Shown piece after piece: positions 37,251 to 50,077 of a stretch of 64,000 nucleotides of DNA. Origin of the DNA: Branchinecta lynchi (Eukaryota; Arthropoda; Branchiopoda; Anostraca; Branchinectidae); assembly GCA_023053575.1 (NCBI GenBank), contig JAKZAP010000123.1, positions 1 to 64,000 of the forward strand, in the 5' to 3' direction. The first letter of the stretch is position 1, and each line of letters opens with the position of its first letter. A program made the translations under genes and the position numbers. The notes under the pieces are model-generated. The model was not told where the DNA came from. It did no database searches and was given only the letters and a program-made list of their open reading frames with translations.

Positions 37251-38750
37251 CTAGGTTGGTTTTCCCACAAGGTTTGTTTTCCCACAAGCTTTGTTTTCCC
37301 CCAAGGTTGTTTTTCCCACTGTGTTGGTTTTCCCAAAAGGTGCGCTTTCCCGCAAGGTTGGTTTTCCCACAAGGTTTGTTTCCCCACAAGGTTTGTTTTC
37401 CCATAAGGTTTGTTTTCCCACAAGGTTTGTTTTCCCACAAGGTTTGTTTTCCCACAAGCTTTGTTTTCCCCCAAGGTTGGTTTTCCCGCAAGGTTGGTTT
37501 TCCCACAAGGTTTGTTTTCCCACTGTGTTGGTTTTCCCAAAAGGTTCGCTTTCCCGCAAGGTTGGTTTTCCCACAAGGTTTGTTTCCCAACAAGGTTTGT
37601 TTACCCATAAGGTTTGTTTTCCCACAAGGTTTGTTTTCCCACAAGGTTTGTTTTCCCACAAGGTTGGTTTTCCCACAAGGTTGGTTTTCCCGCAAGGTTG
37701 GTTTTCCTACAAGGTTTTTTTTCCCACTGTGTTGGTTTTCCCAAGAGGTTCGCTTTCCCACAAAGTTGGTTTTCCCACAAGGTTGGTTTTCCCGCAGGGT
37801 TGCTTTCAGCATAAGGTTTGTTTTCCCACAAGGTTTGTTCTCCCACAAGGTTTGTTTTCCCACAAGGTTGGTTTTCCCGCAAGGTTTGTTTTCCCACAAG
37901 GTTAGTTTTCCCACAAGGTTTGTTTCCCCACAAGGTTTGTTTCCCCACAAGGTTTGTTCTCCCACAAGGTTTGTTTTCCCCCAAGGTTGGTTTTCCCGCA
38001 AGGTTGGTTTTCCCACAAGGTTTGTTTTCCCACTGTGTTGGTTTTCCCAAAAGGTTCGCTTTCCCACAAGGTTGGTTTTTCCACAAGGTTGGTTTTCCCG
38101 CAGGGTTGCTTTTCCCATTAGGTTTGTTTTCCCACTTGGTTGTGTTTCCCACTAGGTTGGTCTTCCCACAAGGTTTGTTTTCCCACAAGCTTTGTTTTCC
38201 CCCAAGGTTGGTTTTCCCGCAAGGTTGGTTTTCCCACAAGGTTTGTTTTCCCACTTTGTTGGTTTTCCCAAAAGGTTCGCTTTCCCGCAAGGTTGGTTTT
38301 CCCACAAGGTTTGTTTCCCCACAAGGTTTGTTTTCCCACAAGGTTTGTTTTCCCACAAGGTTGGTTTTCCCGAAAGGTTTGTTTCCCCACAAGGTTGGTT
38401 TTCCCACAAGGTTGGTTTTCCCGCAGGGTTTGTTTTCCCACAAGGTTAGTTTTCCCGCAAGGTTTGTTTCCCCACAAGGTTTGTTTTCCCACAAGGATTG
38501 TTTTCTCACAAATTTTGTTTTCCCACTAGGTTTGTTTCCCCACAAGGTTTGTTTTCCCACAAGGTTTGTTTTCCCCCAAGGTTGGTTTTACCGCAAGGTT
38601 GGTTTTCCCACAAGGTTTGTTTTCCCACTGTGTTGGTTTTCCCAAAAGGTTCGCTTTCCCACAAGGTTCGTTTTCCCACAAGGTTGGTTTTCCCACAAGG
38701 TTGGTTTTCCCGCAGGGTTGCTTTCCCCATAAGGTTGGTTTTCCCACAAG
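37251..38750 (-). repeat. Segment duplicated at 5.9-kb offset (43.2-44.65 kb)
   Basis: The region recurs at about 43,168-44,650 with offset 5,917 bp (348 x 17 + 1), falling to 5,900 bp after a one-monomer change. Shared private states include CCAAAAGGTGCGC (37,333 and 43,250), TTTCAGCATAAGG (37,805 and 43,722), the TTGTGTTTCCC/GGTCTTCCC pair and the CACAAATTTTG unit (38,509 and 44,409). A third partial copy with the same TTTCAGCATAAGG state lies near 47,907. Confidence 0.8.
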
Positions 38751-39583
38751 GTTTGTTTTCTCACAAGGTTTGTTTTCCCACTAGGTTGTTTTTCCCACTA
38801 GGTTGGTTTTCCGAAAAGGTTTGTTTTCCCACAAGCTTTGTTTTCCCCCAAGGTTGGTTTTCCCGCAAGGTTGGTTTTCCCACAAGGTTTTTTTTCCCAC
38901 TGTGTTGGTTTTCCCAAAAGGTTCGCTTTCCTGCAAGGCTGGTTTTCCCACAAGGTTTGTTTCCCCACAATGTTTGTTTTCTCACAAGGTTTGTTTTCCC
39001 ACTAGGTTTGTTTCCCCACAAGGTTTGTTTTCCCACAAGGTTTGTTCTCCCCCAAGGTTGGTTTTCCCGCAAGGTTGGTTTTCCCACAAGGTTTTTTTCC
39101 CACTGTGTTGGTTTTCCCAAAAGGTTCGCTTTCCCACAAGGTTGGTTTTCCCACAAGGTTGGTTTTCCCGCAGGGTTGCTTTCCCCATAAGGTTGGTTTT
39201 CCCACAAGGTTTGTTTTCTCACAAGGTTTGTTTTCCCACTAGGTTGTTTTTCCCACTAGGTTGGTTTTCCCACAAGGTTTGTTTTCCCACAAGCTTTGTT
39301 TTCCCCCAAGGTTGGTTTACCGGCAAGGTTGGTATTCCCACAAGGTTTGTTTTCCCACTGTGTTGGTTTTCCCAAAAGGTTCGCTTTCCCGCAAGGTTGG
39401 TTTTCCCACAAGGTTTGTTTCCCCACAAGGTTTGTTTTCCGATAAGATTTGTTTTCCCACTAGGTTTGTTTTCCCATAAGGTTGGTTTTCCCGCAAGGTT
39501 GGTTTTCCCACAAGGTTTGTTTCCCCACAAGGTTTGTTTCCCCACAAGGTTTGTTTTCCCACTAGGTTTGTTTTCCCATAAGG

Positions 39584-42500
39584 TTGGTTTTCCCACAAGG
39601 TTTGTTTTCTCACAAGGTTTGTTTTCCCACTAGGTTTGTTTCCCCACAAGGTTTGTTTTCTAACAAGGTTTGTTTTCCCACAAGGTTTGTTTTCCCACAA
39701 GGTTTGTTTCCCCACAAGGTTTGTGTTCCCACAAGGTTTGTTTTCCCGAAAGGTTTGTTTCCCCACAAGGTTGGTTTTCCCACAAGGTTGGTATTCCCGC
39801 AAGGTTTGTTTCCCCACAAGGTTTGTTTTCCCACAAGGATTGTTTTCCCACTAGGTTTGTTTCCCCACAAGGTTTGTTTTCCCACAAGGTTTGTTTTCCC
39901 CCAAGGTTGGTTTTCCCGCAAGGTTGGTTTTCCCACAAGGTTCGTTTTCCCACTGTGTTGGTTTTCCCAAAAGGTTCGCTTTCCCACAAGGTTGGTTTTC
40001 CCACAAGGTTGGTTTTCCCGCAGGGTTGCTTTCCCCATAAGGTTGGTTTTCCCACAAGGTTTGTTTTCTCACAAGGTTTGTTTTCCCACTAGGTTGTTTT
40101 TTCCCACTAGGTTGTTTTTCCCACAAGGTTTGTTTTCCCACAAGCTTTGTTTTCCCCCAAGGTTGGTTTTCCCGCAAGGTTGGTTTTCCCACAAGGTTTG
40201 TTTTCCCACTGTGTTGGTTTTCCCAAAAGGTTCGCTTTCCCGCAATGTTGGTTTTCCCACAAGGTTGGTTTTCCCGCAGGGTTTGTTTCCCCATAAGGTT
40301 GGTTTTCCCACAAGGTTTGTTTTCTCACAAGGTTTGTTTTCCCACAAGGTTTGTTTCCCCACAAGGTTTGTTTTCCCACAAGGTTCGTTTTCCCGCAGGG
40401 TTTGTTATCCCACAAGGTTAGTTTTCCCGAAAGGTTTGTTTCCCCACAAGGTTGGTTTTCCCACAAGGTTGGTTTTCCCGCAGGGTTTGTTTTCCCACAA
40501 GGTTAGTTTCCCCGCAAGGTTTGTTTCCCCCCAAGGTTTGTTTTCCCACAAGGATTGTTTTCTCACAAGGTTTGTTTTCCCACTAGGTTAGTTTCCCCGC
40601 AAGGTTTGTTTCCCCCCAAGGTTTGTTTTCCCATAAGGATTGTTTTCTCACAAGGTTTGTTTTCCCACTAGGTTTGTTTCCCCACAAGGTTTGTTTTCCC
40701 ACAAGGTTTGTTTTCCCCCAAGGTTGGTTTTCCCGCAAGGTTGGTTTTCCCACAAGGTTTTTTTCCCACTGTGTTGGTTTTCCCAAAAGGTTCGCTTTCC
40801 CACAAGGTTGGTTTTCCCACAAGGTTGGTTTTCCCGCAGGGTTGCTTTCCCCATAAGGTTGGTTTTCCCACAAGGTTTGTTTTCCCACAAGGTTAGTTTT
40901 CCCACAAGGTTTGTTTCCCCACAAGGTTTGTTTCCCCACAAGGTTTGTTTTCCCACAATGATTGTTTTCTCACAAGGTTTGTTTTCCCACTGTGTTGGTT
41001 TTCCCAAAAGGTTCGCTTTACCGCAAGGTTTGTTTTCCCACAAGGTTAGTTTTCCCACAAGGTTTGTTTCCCCACAAGGTTTGTTTCCCCACAAGGTTTG
41101 TTTTCCCACAAGGATTGTTTTCTCACAAGGTTTGTTTTCCCGCTGTGTTGGTTTTCCCAAAAGGTTCGCTTTCCCGCAAGGTTGGTTTTCCCGCAAGGTT
41201 GGTTTTCCCGCAGGGTTTGTTTCCCCATAAGGTTTGTTTTCCCACAAGCTTTGTTTTCCCCCAAGGTTGGTTTTCCGGCAAGGTTGGTTTTCCCACAAGG
41301 TTTGTTTTCCCACTGTGTTGGTTTTCCCAAAAGGTTCGCTTTCCCGCAAGGTTGGTTTTCCCAAAAGGTTTGTTTCCCCACAAGGTTTGTTTTCCCATAA
41401 GATTTGTTTTCCCACTAGGTTTGTTTTCCCATAAGGTTGGTTTTCCCGCAAGGTTGGTTTTCCCACAAGGTTTGTTTCCCCACAAGGTTTGTTTCCCCAC
41501 AAGGTTTGTTTCCCCACAAGGTTTGTTTTCCCACTAGGTTTGTTTTCCCATAAGGTTGGTTTTCCCACAAGGTTTGTTTTCTCACAAGGTTTGTTTTCCA
41601 ACTAGGTTTGTTTCCCCACAAGGTTTGTTTTCTCACAAGGTTTGTTTTCCCGCAAGGTTTGTTTTCCCACAAGGTTTGTTTCCCCACAAGGTTTGTTTTC
41701 CCACAAGGTTTGTTTTCCCGAAAGGTTTGTTTCCCCACAAGGTTGGTTTTCCCACAAGGTTGGTATTCCCGCAGGGTTTGTTTTCCCACAAGTTTAGTTT
41801 TCCCGCAAGGTTTGTTTCCCCACAAGGTTTGTTTTCCCACAAGGATTGTTTTCCCACTAGGTTTGTTTCCCCACAAGGTTTGTTTTCCCACAAGGTTTGT
41901 TTTCCCCCAAGGTTGGTTTTCCCGCAAGGTTGGTTTTCCCACAAGGTTTGTTTTCCCATTGTGTTGGTTTTCCCAAAAGGTTCGCTTTTTCACAAGGTTG
42001 GTTTTCCCACAAGGTTTGTTTTCCCACTAGGTTGTTTTTTCCCACTAGGTTGTTTTTCCCACAAGGTTGGTTTTCCCACAAGGTTTATTTCCCCACAAGG
42101 TTTGTTTTCCCATAAGGTTTGTTTTCCCACAAGGTTTGTTTTCCCACAAGGTTTGTTTTCCCACAAGGTTTGTTTTCCCACAAGGTTGGTTTTCCCGCAA
42201 GGTTGGTTTTCCCACAAGGTTTGTGTTCCCACTGTGTTGTGGTTTTCCCAAAAGGTTCGCTTTCCCACAAGGTTGGTTTTCCCACAAGGTTTGTTTTCCC
42301 GCAGGGTTGCTTTCCCCATAAGGTTTGTTTTCCCACAAGGTTTGTTTTCCCACAAGGTTTGTTTTCCCACAAGGTTTGTTTTTCCGAAAGGTTTGTTTCC
42401 CCACAAGGTTGGTTTTCCCACAAGGTTGGTTTTCCCGCAGGGTTTGTTTTCCCACAAGGTTAGTTTTCCCGCAAGGTTTGTTTTCCCACAAGGTTAGTTT

Positions 42501-43200
42501 TCACACAAGGTTTGTTTCCCCACAAGGTTTGTTTCCCCACAAGGTTTGTTTTCCCAAAAGGTTTGTTTTCTCACAAGGTTTGTTTTCCCACTGTGTTGGT
42601 TTTCCCAAAAGGTTCGCTTTCCCGCAAGGTTGGATTTCCCACAAGGTTGGTTTTCCCGCAGGGTTTGTTTCCCCATAAGGTTGGTTTTCCCACAAGGTTT
42701 GTTTTCTCACAAGGTTTGTTTTCCCACACAGTTTGTTTTCCCACAAGGTTTGTTTTCCCACAAGGTTCGTTTTCCCGCAGGGTTTGTTATCCCACAAAGT
42801 TAGTTTTCCCGAAAGGTTTGTTTCCCCACAAGGTTGGTTTTCCCACAAGGTTGGTTTTCCCGCAGGGTTTGTTTTCCCACAAGGTTAGTTTCCCCGCAAG
42901 GTTTGTTTCCCCCCAAGGTTTGTTTACCCACAAGGATTGTTTTCTCACAAGGTTTGTTTTCCCACTAGGTTAGTTTCCCCGCAAGGTTTGTTTCCCCCCA
43001 AGGTTTGTTTTCCCATAAGGATTGTTTTCTCACAAGGTTTGTTTTCCCACTAGGTTTATTTTCCCCCAAGGATGGTTTTCCCGCAAGGTTGGTTTTCCCA
43101 CAAGGTTTTTTTCCCACTGTGTTGGTTTTCCCAAAAGGTTCGCTTTCCCACAAGGTTGGTTTTCCCACAAGGTTGGTTTTCCCGCAGGGTTGCTTTCCCC
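39584..43200 (-). repeat. Tandem duplication, 1.97- to 2.38-kb offset
   Basis: Landmarks at 39,584 and 41,556 are 1,972 bp apart (116 x 17). Landmarks such as GTTTGTTATCCCAC (about 40,398 and 42,782) and CCCCCCAAGG (about 40,528 and 42,911; 40,610 and 42,993) are about 2,384 bp apart. The second copy therefore carries roughly 0.4 kb of extra units, placed by eye at about 42.0-42.5 kb. Confidence 0.65.
42226..42250 (-). repeat. Two-base insertion in a CACTGTG unit
   Basis: The unit reads CCCACTGTGTTGTGGTTTTCCC where all other CACTGTG units read CACTGTGTTGG. The extra bases look like a slipped GT/TG duplication. This one unit is 19 bp long and shifts the local register. Confidence 0.75.
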
Positions 43201-44041
43201 ATAAGGTTGGTTTTCCCCCAAGGTTGTTTTTCCCACTGTGTTGGTTTTCCCAAAAGGTGCGCTTTCCCGCAAGGTTGGTTTTCCCACAAGGTTTGTTTCC
43301 CCACAAGGTTGGTTTTCCCATAAGGTTTGTTTTCCCACAAGGTTTGTTTTCCCACAAGGTTTGTTTTCCCACAAGCTTTGTTTTCCCCCAAGGTTGGTTT
43401 TCCCGCAAGGTTGGTTTTCCCACAAGGTTTGTTTTCCCACTGTGTTGGTTTTCCCAAAAGGTTCGCTTTCCCGCAAGGTTGGTTTTCCCACAAGGTTTGT
43501 TTCCCCACAAGGTTTGTTTACCCATAAGGTTTGTTTTCCCACAAGGTTTGTTTTCCCACAAGGTTTGTTTTCCCACAAGGTTGGTTTTCCCACAAGGTTG
43601 GTTTTCCCGCAAGGTTGGTTTTCCCACAAGGTTTTTTTTCCCACTGTGTTGGTTTTCCCAAAAGGTCCGCTTTCCCACAAGGTTGGTTTTCCCACAAGGT
43701 TGGTTTTCCCGCAGGGTTGCTTTCAGCATAAGGTTTGTTTTCCCACAAGGTTTGTTCTCCCACAAGGTTTGTTATCCCACAAGGTTGGTTTTCCCGCAAG
43801 GTTTGTTTTCCCACAAGGTTAGTTTTCCCACAAGGTTTGTTTCCCCACAAGGTTTGTTTCCCCACAAGGTTTGTTTTCCCCCAAGGTTGGTTTTCCCGCA
43901 AGGTTGGTTTTCCCACAAGGTTTGTTTTCCCACGGTGTTGGTTTTCCCAAAAGGTTCGCTTTCCCACAAGGTTGGTTTTTCCACAAGGTTGGTTTTCCCG
44001 CAGGGTTGCTTTCCCCATAAGGTTTGTTTTCCCACTAGATT

Positions 44042-45789
44042 GTGTTTCCCACTAGGTTGGTCTTCCCACAAGGTTTGTTTTCCCACAAGCTTTGTTTTCC
44101 CCCAAGGTTGGTTTTCCCGCAAGGTTGGTTTTCCCACAAGGTTTGTTTTCCCACTTTGTTGGTTTTCCCAAAAGGTTCGCTTTCCCGCAAGGTTGGTTTT
44201 CCCACAAGGTTTGTTTCCCCACAAGGTTTGTTTTCCCACAAGGTTTGTTTTCCCACAAGGTTGGTTTTCCCGAAAGGTTTGTTTCCCCACAAGGTTGGTT
44301 TTCCCACAAGGTTGGTTTTCCCGCAGGGTTTGTTTTCCCACAAGGTTAGTTTTCCCGCAAGGTTTGTTTCCCCACAAGGTTTGTTTTCCCACAAGGATTG
44401 TTTTCTCACAAATTTTGTTTTCCCTTTAGGTCTGTTTCCCCACAAGGTTTGTTTTCCCACAAGGTTTGTTTTCCCCCAAGGTTGGTTTTCCCGCAAGGTT
44501 GGTTTTCCCACAAGGTTTGTTTTCCCACTGTGTTGGTTTTCCCAAAAGGTTCGCTTTCCCACAAGGTTCGTTTTCCCACAAGGTTGGTTTTCCCACAAGG
44601 TTGGTTTTCCCGCAGGGTTGCTTTCCCCATAAGGTTGGTTTTCCCACAAGGTTTGTTTTCTCACAAGGTTTGTTTTCCCACTAGGTTGTTTTCCCCACTA
44701 GGTTGGTTTTCCGAAAAGGTTTGTTTTCCCACAAGCTTTGTTTTCCCCCAAGGTTGGTTTTCCCGCAAGGTTGGTTTTCCCACAAGGTTTTTTTTTCCCA
44801 CTGTGTTGGTTTTCCCAAAAGGTTCGCTTTCCCGCAAGGCTGGTTTTCCCACAAGGTTTGTTTCCCCACAATGTTTGTTTTCTCACAAGGTTTGTTTTCC
44901 CACAAGGTTGGTTTTCCCGAAAGGTTTGTTTCCCCACAAGGTTGGTTTTCCCGCAAGGTTTGTTTTCCCACAAGGTTAGTTTTCCCACAAGGTTTGTTTC
45001 CCCACAAGGTTTGTTTCCCCACAAGGTTTGTTTTCCCCCAAGGTTGGTTTTCCCGCAAGGTTGGTTTTCCCACAAGGTTTGTTTTCCCACGGTGTTGGTT
45101 TTCCCAAAAGGTTCGCTTTCCCACAAGGTTGGTTTTTCCACAAGGTTGGTTTTCCCGCAGGGTTGCTTTCCCCATAAGGTTTGTTTTCCCACTAGATTGT
45201 GTTTCCCACTAGGTTGGTCTTCCCACAAGGTTTGTTTTCCCACAAGCTTTGTTTTCCCCCAAGGTTGGTTTTCCCGCAAGGTTGGTTTTCCCACAAGGTT
45301 TGTTTTCCCACTTTGTTGGTTTTCCCAAAAGGTTCGCTTTCCCGCAAGGTTGGTTTTCCCACAAGGTTTGTTTCCCCACAAGGTTTGTTTTCCCACAAGG
45401 TTTGTTTTCCCACAAGGTTGGTTTTCCCGAAATGTTTGTTTCCCCACAAGGTTGGTTTTCCCACAAGGTTGGTTTTCCCGCAGGGTTTGTTTTCCCACAA
45501 GGTTAATTTTCCCGCAAGGTTTGTTTCCCCACAAGGTTTGTTTTCCCACAAGGATTGTTTTCTCACAAATTTTGTTTTCCCACTAGGTTTGTTTCCCCAC
45601 AAGGTTTGTTTTCCCACAAGGTTTGTTTTCCCCCAAGGTTGGTTTTCCCGCAAGGTTGGTTTTCCCACAAGGTTTGTTTTCCCACTGTGTTGGTTTTCCC
45701 GAAAGGTTCGCTTTCCCACAAGGTTCGTTTTCCCACAAGGTTGGTTTTCCCACAAGGTTGGTTTTCCCGCAGGGTTGCTTTCCCCATAA
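44042..45789 (-). repeat. Cassette family marked by TTGTGTTTCCC / GGTCTTCCC
   Basis: A cassette of about 590 bp begins with TTGTGTTTCCC, then TAGGTTGGTCTTCCC, and includes an AAGCTT unit, CCCACTTTG and CACAAATTTTG. Copies start at 44,042 and 45,199 (1,157 bp apart, 68 x 17 + 1), at 48,244 (a further 3,045 bp) and at 38,142. The four copies are nearly identical, apart from scattered bases such as CCCTTTAGGTCTG at 44,423-44,435. Between the 44,042 and 45,199 copies the segment is a mosaic of other cassettes. Confidence 0.8.
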
Positions 45790-46592
45790 GGTTGGTTTTC
45801 CCACAAGGTTTGTTTTCTCACAAGGTTTGTTTTCCCACTAGGTTGTTTTCCCCACTAGGTTGGTTTTCCGAAAAGGTTTGTTTCCCCACAAGGTTGGTTT
45901 TCCCACAAGGTTGGTTTTCCCGCAGGGTTTGTTTTCCCACAAGGTTAGTTTTCCCGCAAGGTTTGTTTCCCCACAAGGTTTGTTTTCCCCCAAGGTTTGT
46001 TTTCCCACAAGGTTTGTTTTCCCACTGTGTTGGTTTTCCCAAAAGGTTCGCTTTCCCAAAAGGTTCGCTTTCCCACAAGGTTCGTTTTCCCACAAGGTTG
46101 GTTTTCCCACAAGGTTGGTTTTCCCGCAGGGTTGCTTTCCCCATAAGGTTGGTTTTCCCACAAGGTTTGTTTTCTCACAAGGTTTGTTTTCCCACTAGGT
46201 TGTTTTCCCCACTAGGTTGGTTTTCCGAAAAGGTTTGTTTTCCCACAAGCTTTGTTTTCCCCCAAGGTTGGTTTTCCCGCAAGGTTGGTTTTCCCACAAG
46301 GTTTTTTTTTCCCACTGTGTTGGTTTTCCCAAAAGGTTCGCTTTCCCGCAAGGCTGGTTTTCCCACAAGGTTTGTTTCCCCACAATGTTTGTTTTCTCAC
46401 AAGGTTTGTTTTCCCACAAGGTTGGTTTTCCCGAAAGGTTTGTTTCCCCACAAGGTTGGTTTTCCCACAAGGCTGGTTTTTCCGCAGGGTTTTTTTTCCC
46501 ACAAGGTTAGTTTTCCCGCAAGGTTTGTTTTCCCACAAGGTTAGTTTTCCCACAAGGTTTGTTTCCCCACAAGGTTTGTTTCCCCACAAGGT

Positions 46593-49500
46593 TTGTTTTC
46601 CCACAAGGATTGTTTTCTCACAAGGTTTGTTTTCCCACTGTGTTGGTTTTCCCAAAAGGTTCGCTTTCCCGCAAGGTTCGCTTTCCCACAAGGTTTGTTT
46701 TCCCACAAGCTTTGTTTTCCCCAAAGGTTGGTTTTCCCGCAAGGTTGGTTTTCCCACAAGGTTTGTTTTCCCACTTTGTTGGTTTTCCCAAAAGGTTCAC
46801 TTTCCCGCAAGGTTGGTTTTCCCACAAGGTTTGTTCTCCCACAAGGTTTGTTTTCCCACAAGGTTTGTTTTCCCACAAGGTTGGTTTTCCCGAAAGGTTT
46901 GTTTCCCCACAAGGTTGGTTTTCCCACAAGGTTGGTTTTCCCGCAGGGTTTGTTTTCCCACAAGGTTAGTTTTCCCGCAAGGTTTGTTTCCCCACAAGGT
47001 TTGTTTTCCCACAAGGATTGTTTTCTCACAAGGTTTGTTTTCCCACTAGGTTTGTTTCCCCACAAGGTTTGTTTTCCCGCAAGGTTTGTTTTCCCCCAAG
47101 GTTGGTTTTCCCGCAAGGTTGGTTTTCCCACAAGGTTTGTTTTCCCACTGTGTTGGTTTTCCCAAAAGGTTCGCTTTCCCGCAAGGTTGGTTTTCCCGAA
47201 AGGTTTGTTTCCCCACAAGGTTTGTTTTCCCACTAGGTTTGTTTTCCCATAAGATTTGTTTTCCCACAAGGTTTGTTTTCCCACAAGGTTTGTTTTCCCA
47301 CAAGGTTGGTTTTCCCAAAAGGTTTGTTTTCCCACAAGGTTAGTTTTCCCACAAGGTTTGTTTCCCCACAAGGTTTGTTTCCCCACAAGGTTTGTTTTCC
47401 CACAAGGATTGTTTTCTCACAAGGTTTGTTTTCCCACTGTGTTGGTTTTTTCCAAGAGGTTCGCTTTCCCGCAAGGTTCGCTTTCCCGCAAGGTTGGTTT
47501 TCCCACAAGGTTTGTTTTCTCACAAGGTGTGTGTTCCCACTAGGTTTGTTTTCCCACAAGCTTTGTTTTCCCCCAAGGTTGGTTTTCCCGCAAGGTTGGT
47601 TTTCCCACAAGGTTTGTTTTCCCACTGTGTTGGTTTTCCCAAAAGGTTCGCTTTCCCGCAAGGTTGGTTTTCCCACAAGGTTTGTTTCCCCACAAGGTTT
47701 GTTTACCCATAAGGTTTGTTTTCCCACAAGGTTTGTTTTCCCACAAGGTTTGTTTTCCCACAAGGTTGGTTTTCCCACAAGGTTGGTTTTCCCGCAAGGT
47801 TGGTTTTCCCACAAGGTTTTTTTTCCCACTGTGTTGGTTTTCCCAAAAGGTTCGCTTTCGCACAAGGTTGGTTTTCCCACAAGGTTGGTTTTCCCGCAGG
47901 GTTGCTTTCAGCATAAGGTTTGTTTTCCCACAAGGTTTGTTCTCCCACAAGGTTTGTTTTCCCACAAGGTTGGTTTTCCCGCAAGGTTTGTTTTCCCACA
48001 AGGTTAGTTTTCCCACAAGGTTTGTTTCCCCACAAGGTTTGTTTCCCCACAAGGTTTGTTTTCCCACAAGGTTTGTTTTCCCCCAAGGTTGGTTTTCCCG
48101 CAAGGTTGGTTTTCCCACAAGGTTTGTTTTCCCACTTTGTTGGTTTTCCCAAAAGGTTCGCTTTCCCACAAGGTTGGTTTTTCCACAAGGTTGGTTTTCC
48201 CGCAGGGTTGCTTTCCCCATAAGGTTTGTTTTCCCACTAGATTGTGTTTCCCACTAGGTTGGTCTTCCCACAAGGTTTGTTTTCCCACAAGCTTTGTTTT
48301 CCCCCAAGGTTGGTTTTCCCGCAAGGTTGGTTTTCCCACAAGGTTTGTTTTCCCACTTTGTTGGTTTTCCCAAAAGGTTCGCTTTCCCGCAAGGTTGGTT
48401 TTCCCACAAGGTTTGTTTCCCCACAAGGTTTGTTTTCCCACAAGGTTTGTTTTCCCACAAGGTTGGTTTTCCCGAAAGGTTTGTTTCCCCACAAGGTTGG
48501 TTTTCCCACAAGGTTGGTTTTCCCGCAGGGTTTGTTTTCCCACAAGGTTAGTTTTCCCGCAAGGTTTGTTTCCCCACAAGGTTTGTTTTCCCACAAGGAT
48601 TGTTTTCTCACAAATTTTGTTTTCCCACTAGGTTTGTTTCCCCACAAGGTTTGTTTTCCCACAAGGTTTGTTTTCCCCCAAGGTTGGTTTTCCCGCAAGG
48701 TTGGTTTTCCCACAAGGTTTGTTTTCCCACTGTGTTGGTTTTCCCAAAAGGTTCGCTTTCCCACAAGGTTCGTTTTCCCACAAGGTTGGTTTTCCCACAA
48801 GGTTGGTTTTCCCGCAGGGTTGCTTTTCCCATAAGGTTGGTTTTCCCACAAGGTTTGTTTTCTCACAAGGTTTGTTTTCCCACTAGGTTGTTTTTCCCAC
48901 TAGGTTGGTTTTCCGAAAAGGTTTGTTTTCCCACAAGCTTTGTTTTCCCCCAAGGTTGGTTTTCCCGCAAGGTTGGTTTTCCCACAAGGTTTTTTTTCCC
49001 ACTGTGTTGGTTTTCCCAAAAGGTTCGCTTTCCCGCAAGGCTGGTTTTCCCACAAGGTTTGTTTCCCCACAATGTTTGTTTTCTCACAAGGTTTGTTTTC
49101 CCACAAGGTTGGTTTTCCCGAAAGGTTTGTTTCCCCACAAGGTTGGTTTTCCCACAAGGCTGTTTTTCCGCAGGGTTTGTTTTCCCACAAGGTTAGTTTT
49201 CCCGCAAGGTTTGTTTTCCCACAAGGTTAGTTTTCCCACAAGGTTTGTTTCCCAACAAGGTTTGTTTCCCCACAAGGTTTGTTTTCCCACAAGGATTGTT
49301 TTCTCACAAGGTTTGTTTTCCCACTGTGTTGGTTTTTCCAAAAGGTTCGCTTTCCCGCAAGGTTCGCTTTCCCACAAGGTTTGTTTTCTCACAAGCTTTG
49401 TTTTCCCCCAAGGTTGGTTTTCCCGCAAGGTTGGTTTTCCCACAAGGTTTGTTTTCCCACTTTGTTGGTTTTCCCAAAAGGTTCGCTTTCCCGCAAGGTT

Positions 49501-50029
49501 GGTTTTCCCACAAGGTTTGTTCTCCCACAAGGTTTGTTTTCCCACAAGGTTTGTTTTCCCACAAGGTTGGTTTTCCCGAAAGGTTTGTTTCCCCACAAGG
49601 TTAGTTTTCCCACAAGGTTGGTTTTCCCGCAGGGTTTGTTTTCCCACAAGGTTAGTTTTCCCGCAAGGTTTGTTTCCCCACAAGGTTTGTTTTCCCACAA
49701 GGATTGTTTTCTCACAAGGTTTGTTTTCCCACTAGGTTTGTTTCCCCACAAGGTTTGTTTTCCCACAAGGTTTGTTTTCCCCCAAGGTTGGTTTTCCCGC
49801 AAGGTTGGTTTTCCCACAGGGTTTGTTTTCCCACTGTGTTGGTTTTCCCAAAAGGTTCGCTTTCCCGCAAGGTTGGTTTTCCCGAAAGGTTTGTTTCCCC
49901 ACAAGGTTTGTTTTCCCACTAGGTTTGTTTTCCCATAAGATTTGTTTTCCCACAAGGTTTGTTTTCCCACAAGGTTTGTTTTCCCACAAGGTTGGTTTTC
50001 CCAAAAGGTTTGTTTTCCCACAAGGTTAG
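46593..50029 (-). repeat. Duplicated segment, 2,686-bp offset
   Basis: About 46,550-47,390 and 49,236-50,076 match with an offset of 2,686 bp (158 x 17). Shared private states include TTTGTTCTCCCAC (46,830 and 49,516) and CCCATAAGATTTG (47,247 and 49,933). The intervening 47.4-49.2 kb contains the third TTTCAGCATAAGG segment and the fourth TTGTGTTTCCC cassette. Confidence 0.8.
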
Positions 50030-50077
50030 TTTTCCCACAAGGTTTGTTTCCCCACAAGGTTTGTTTCCCCACAAGGT

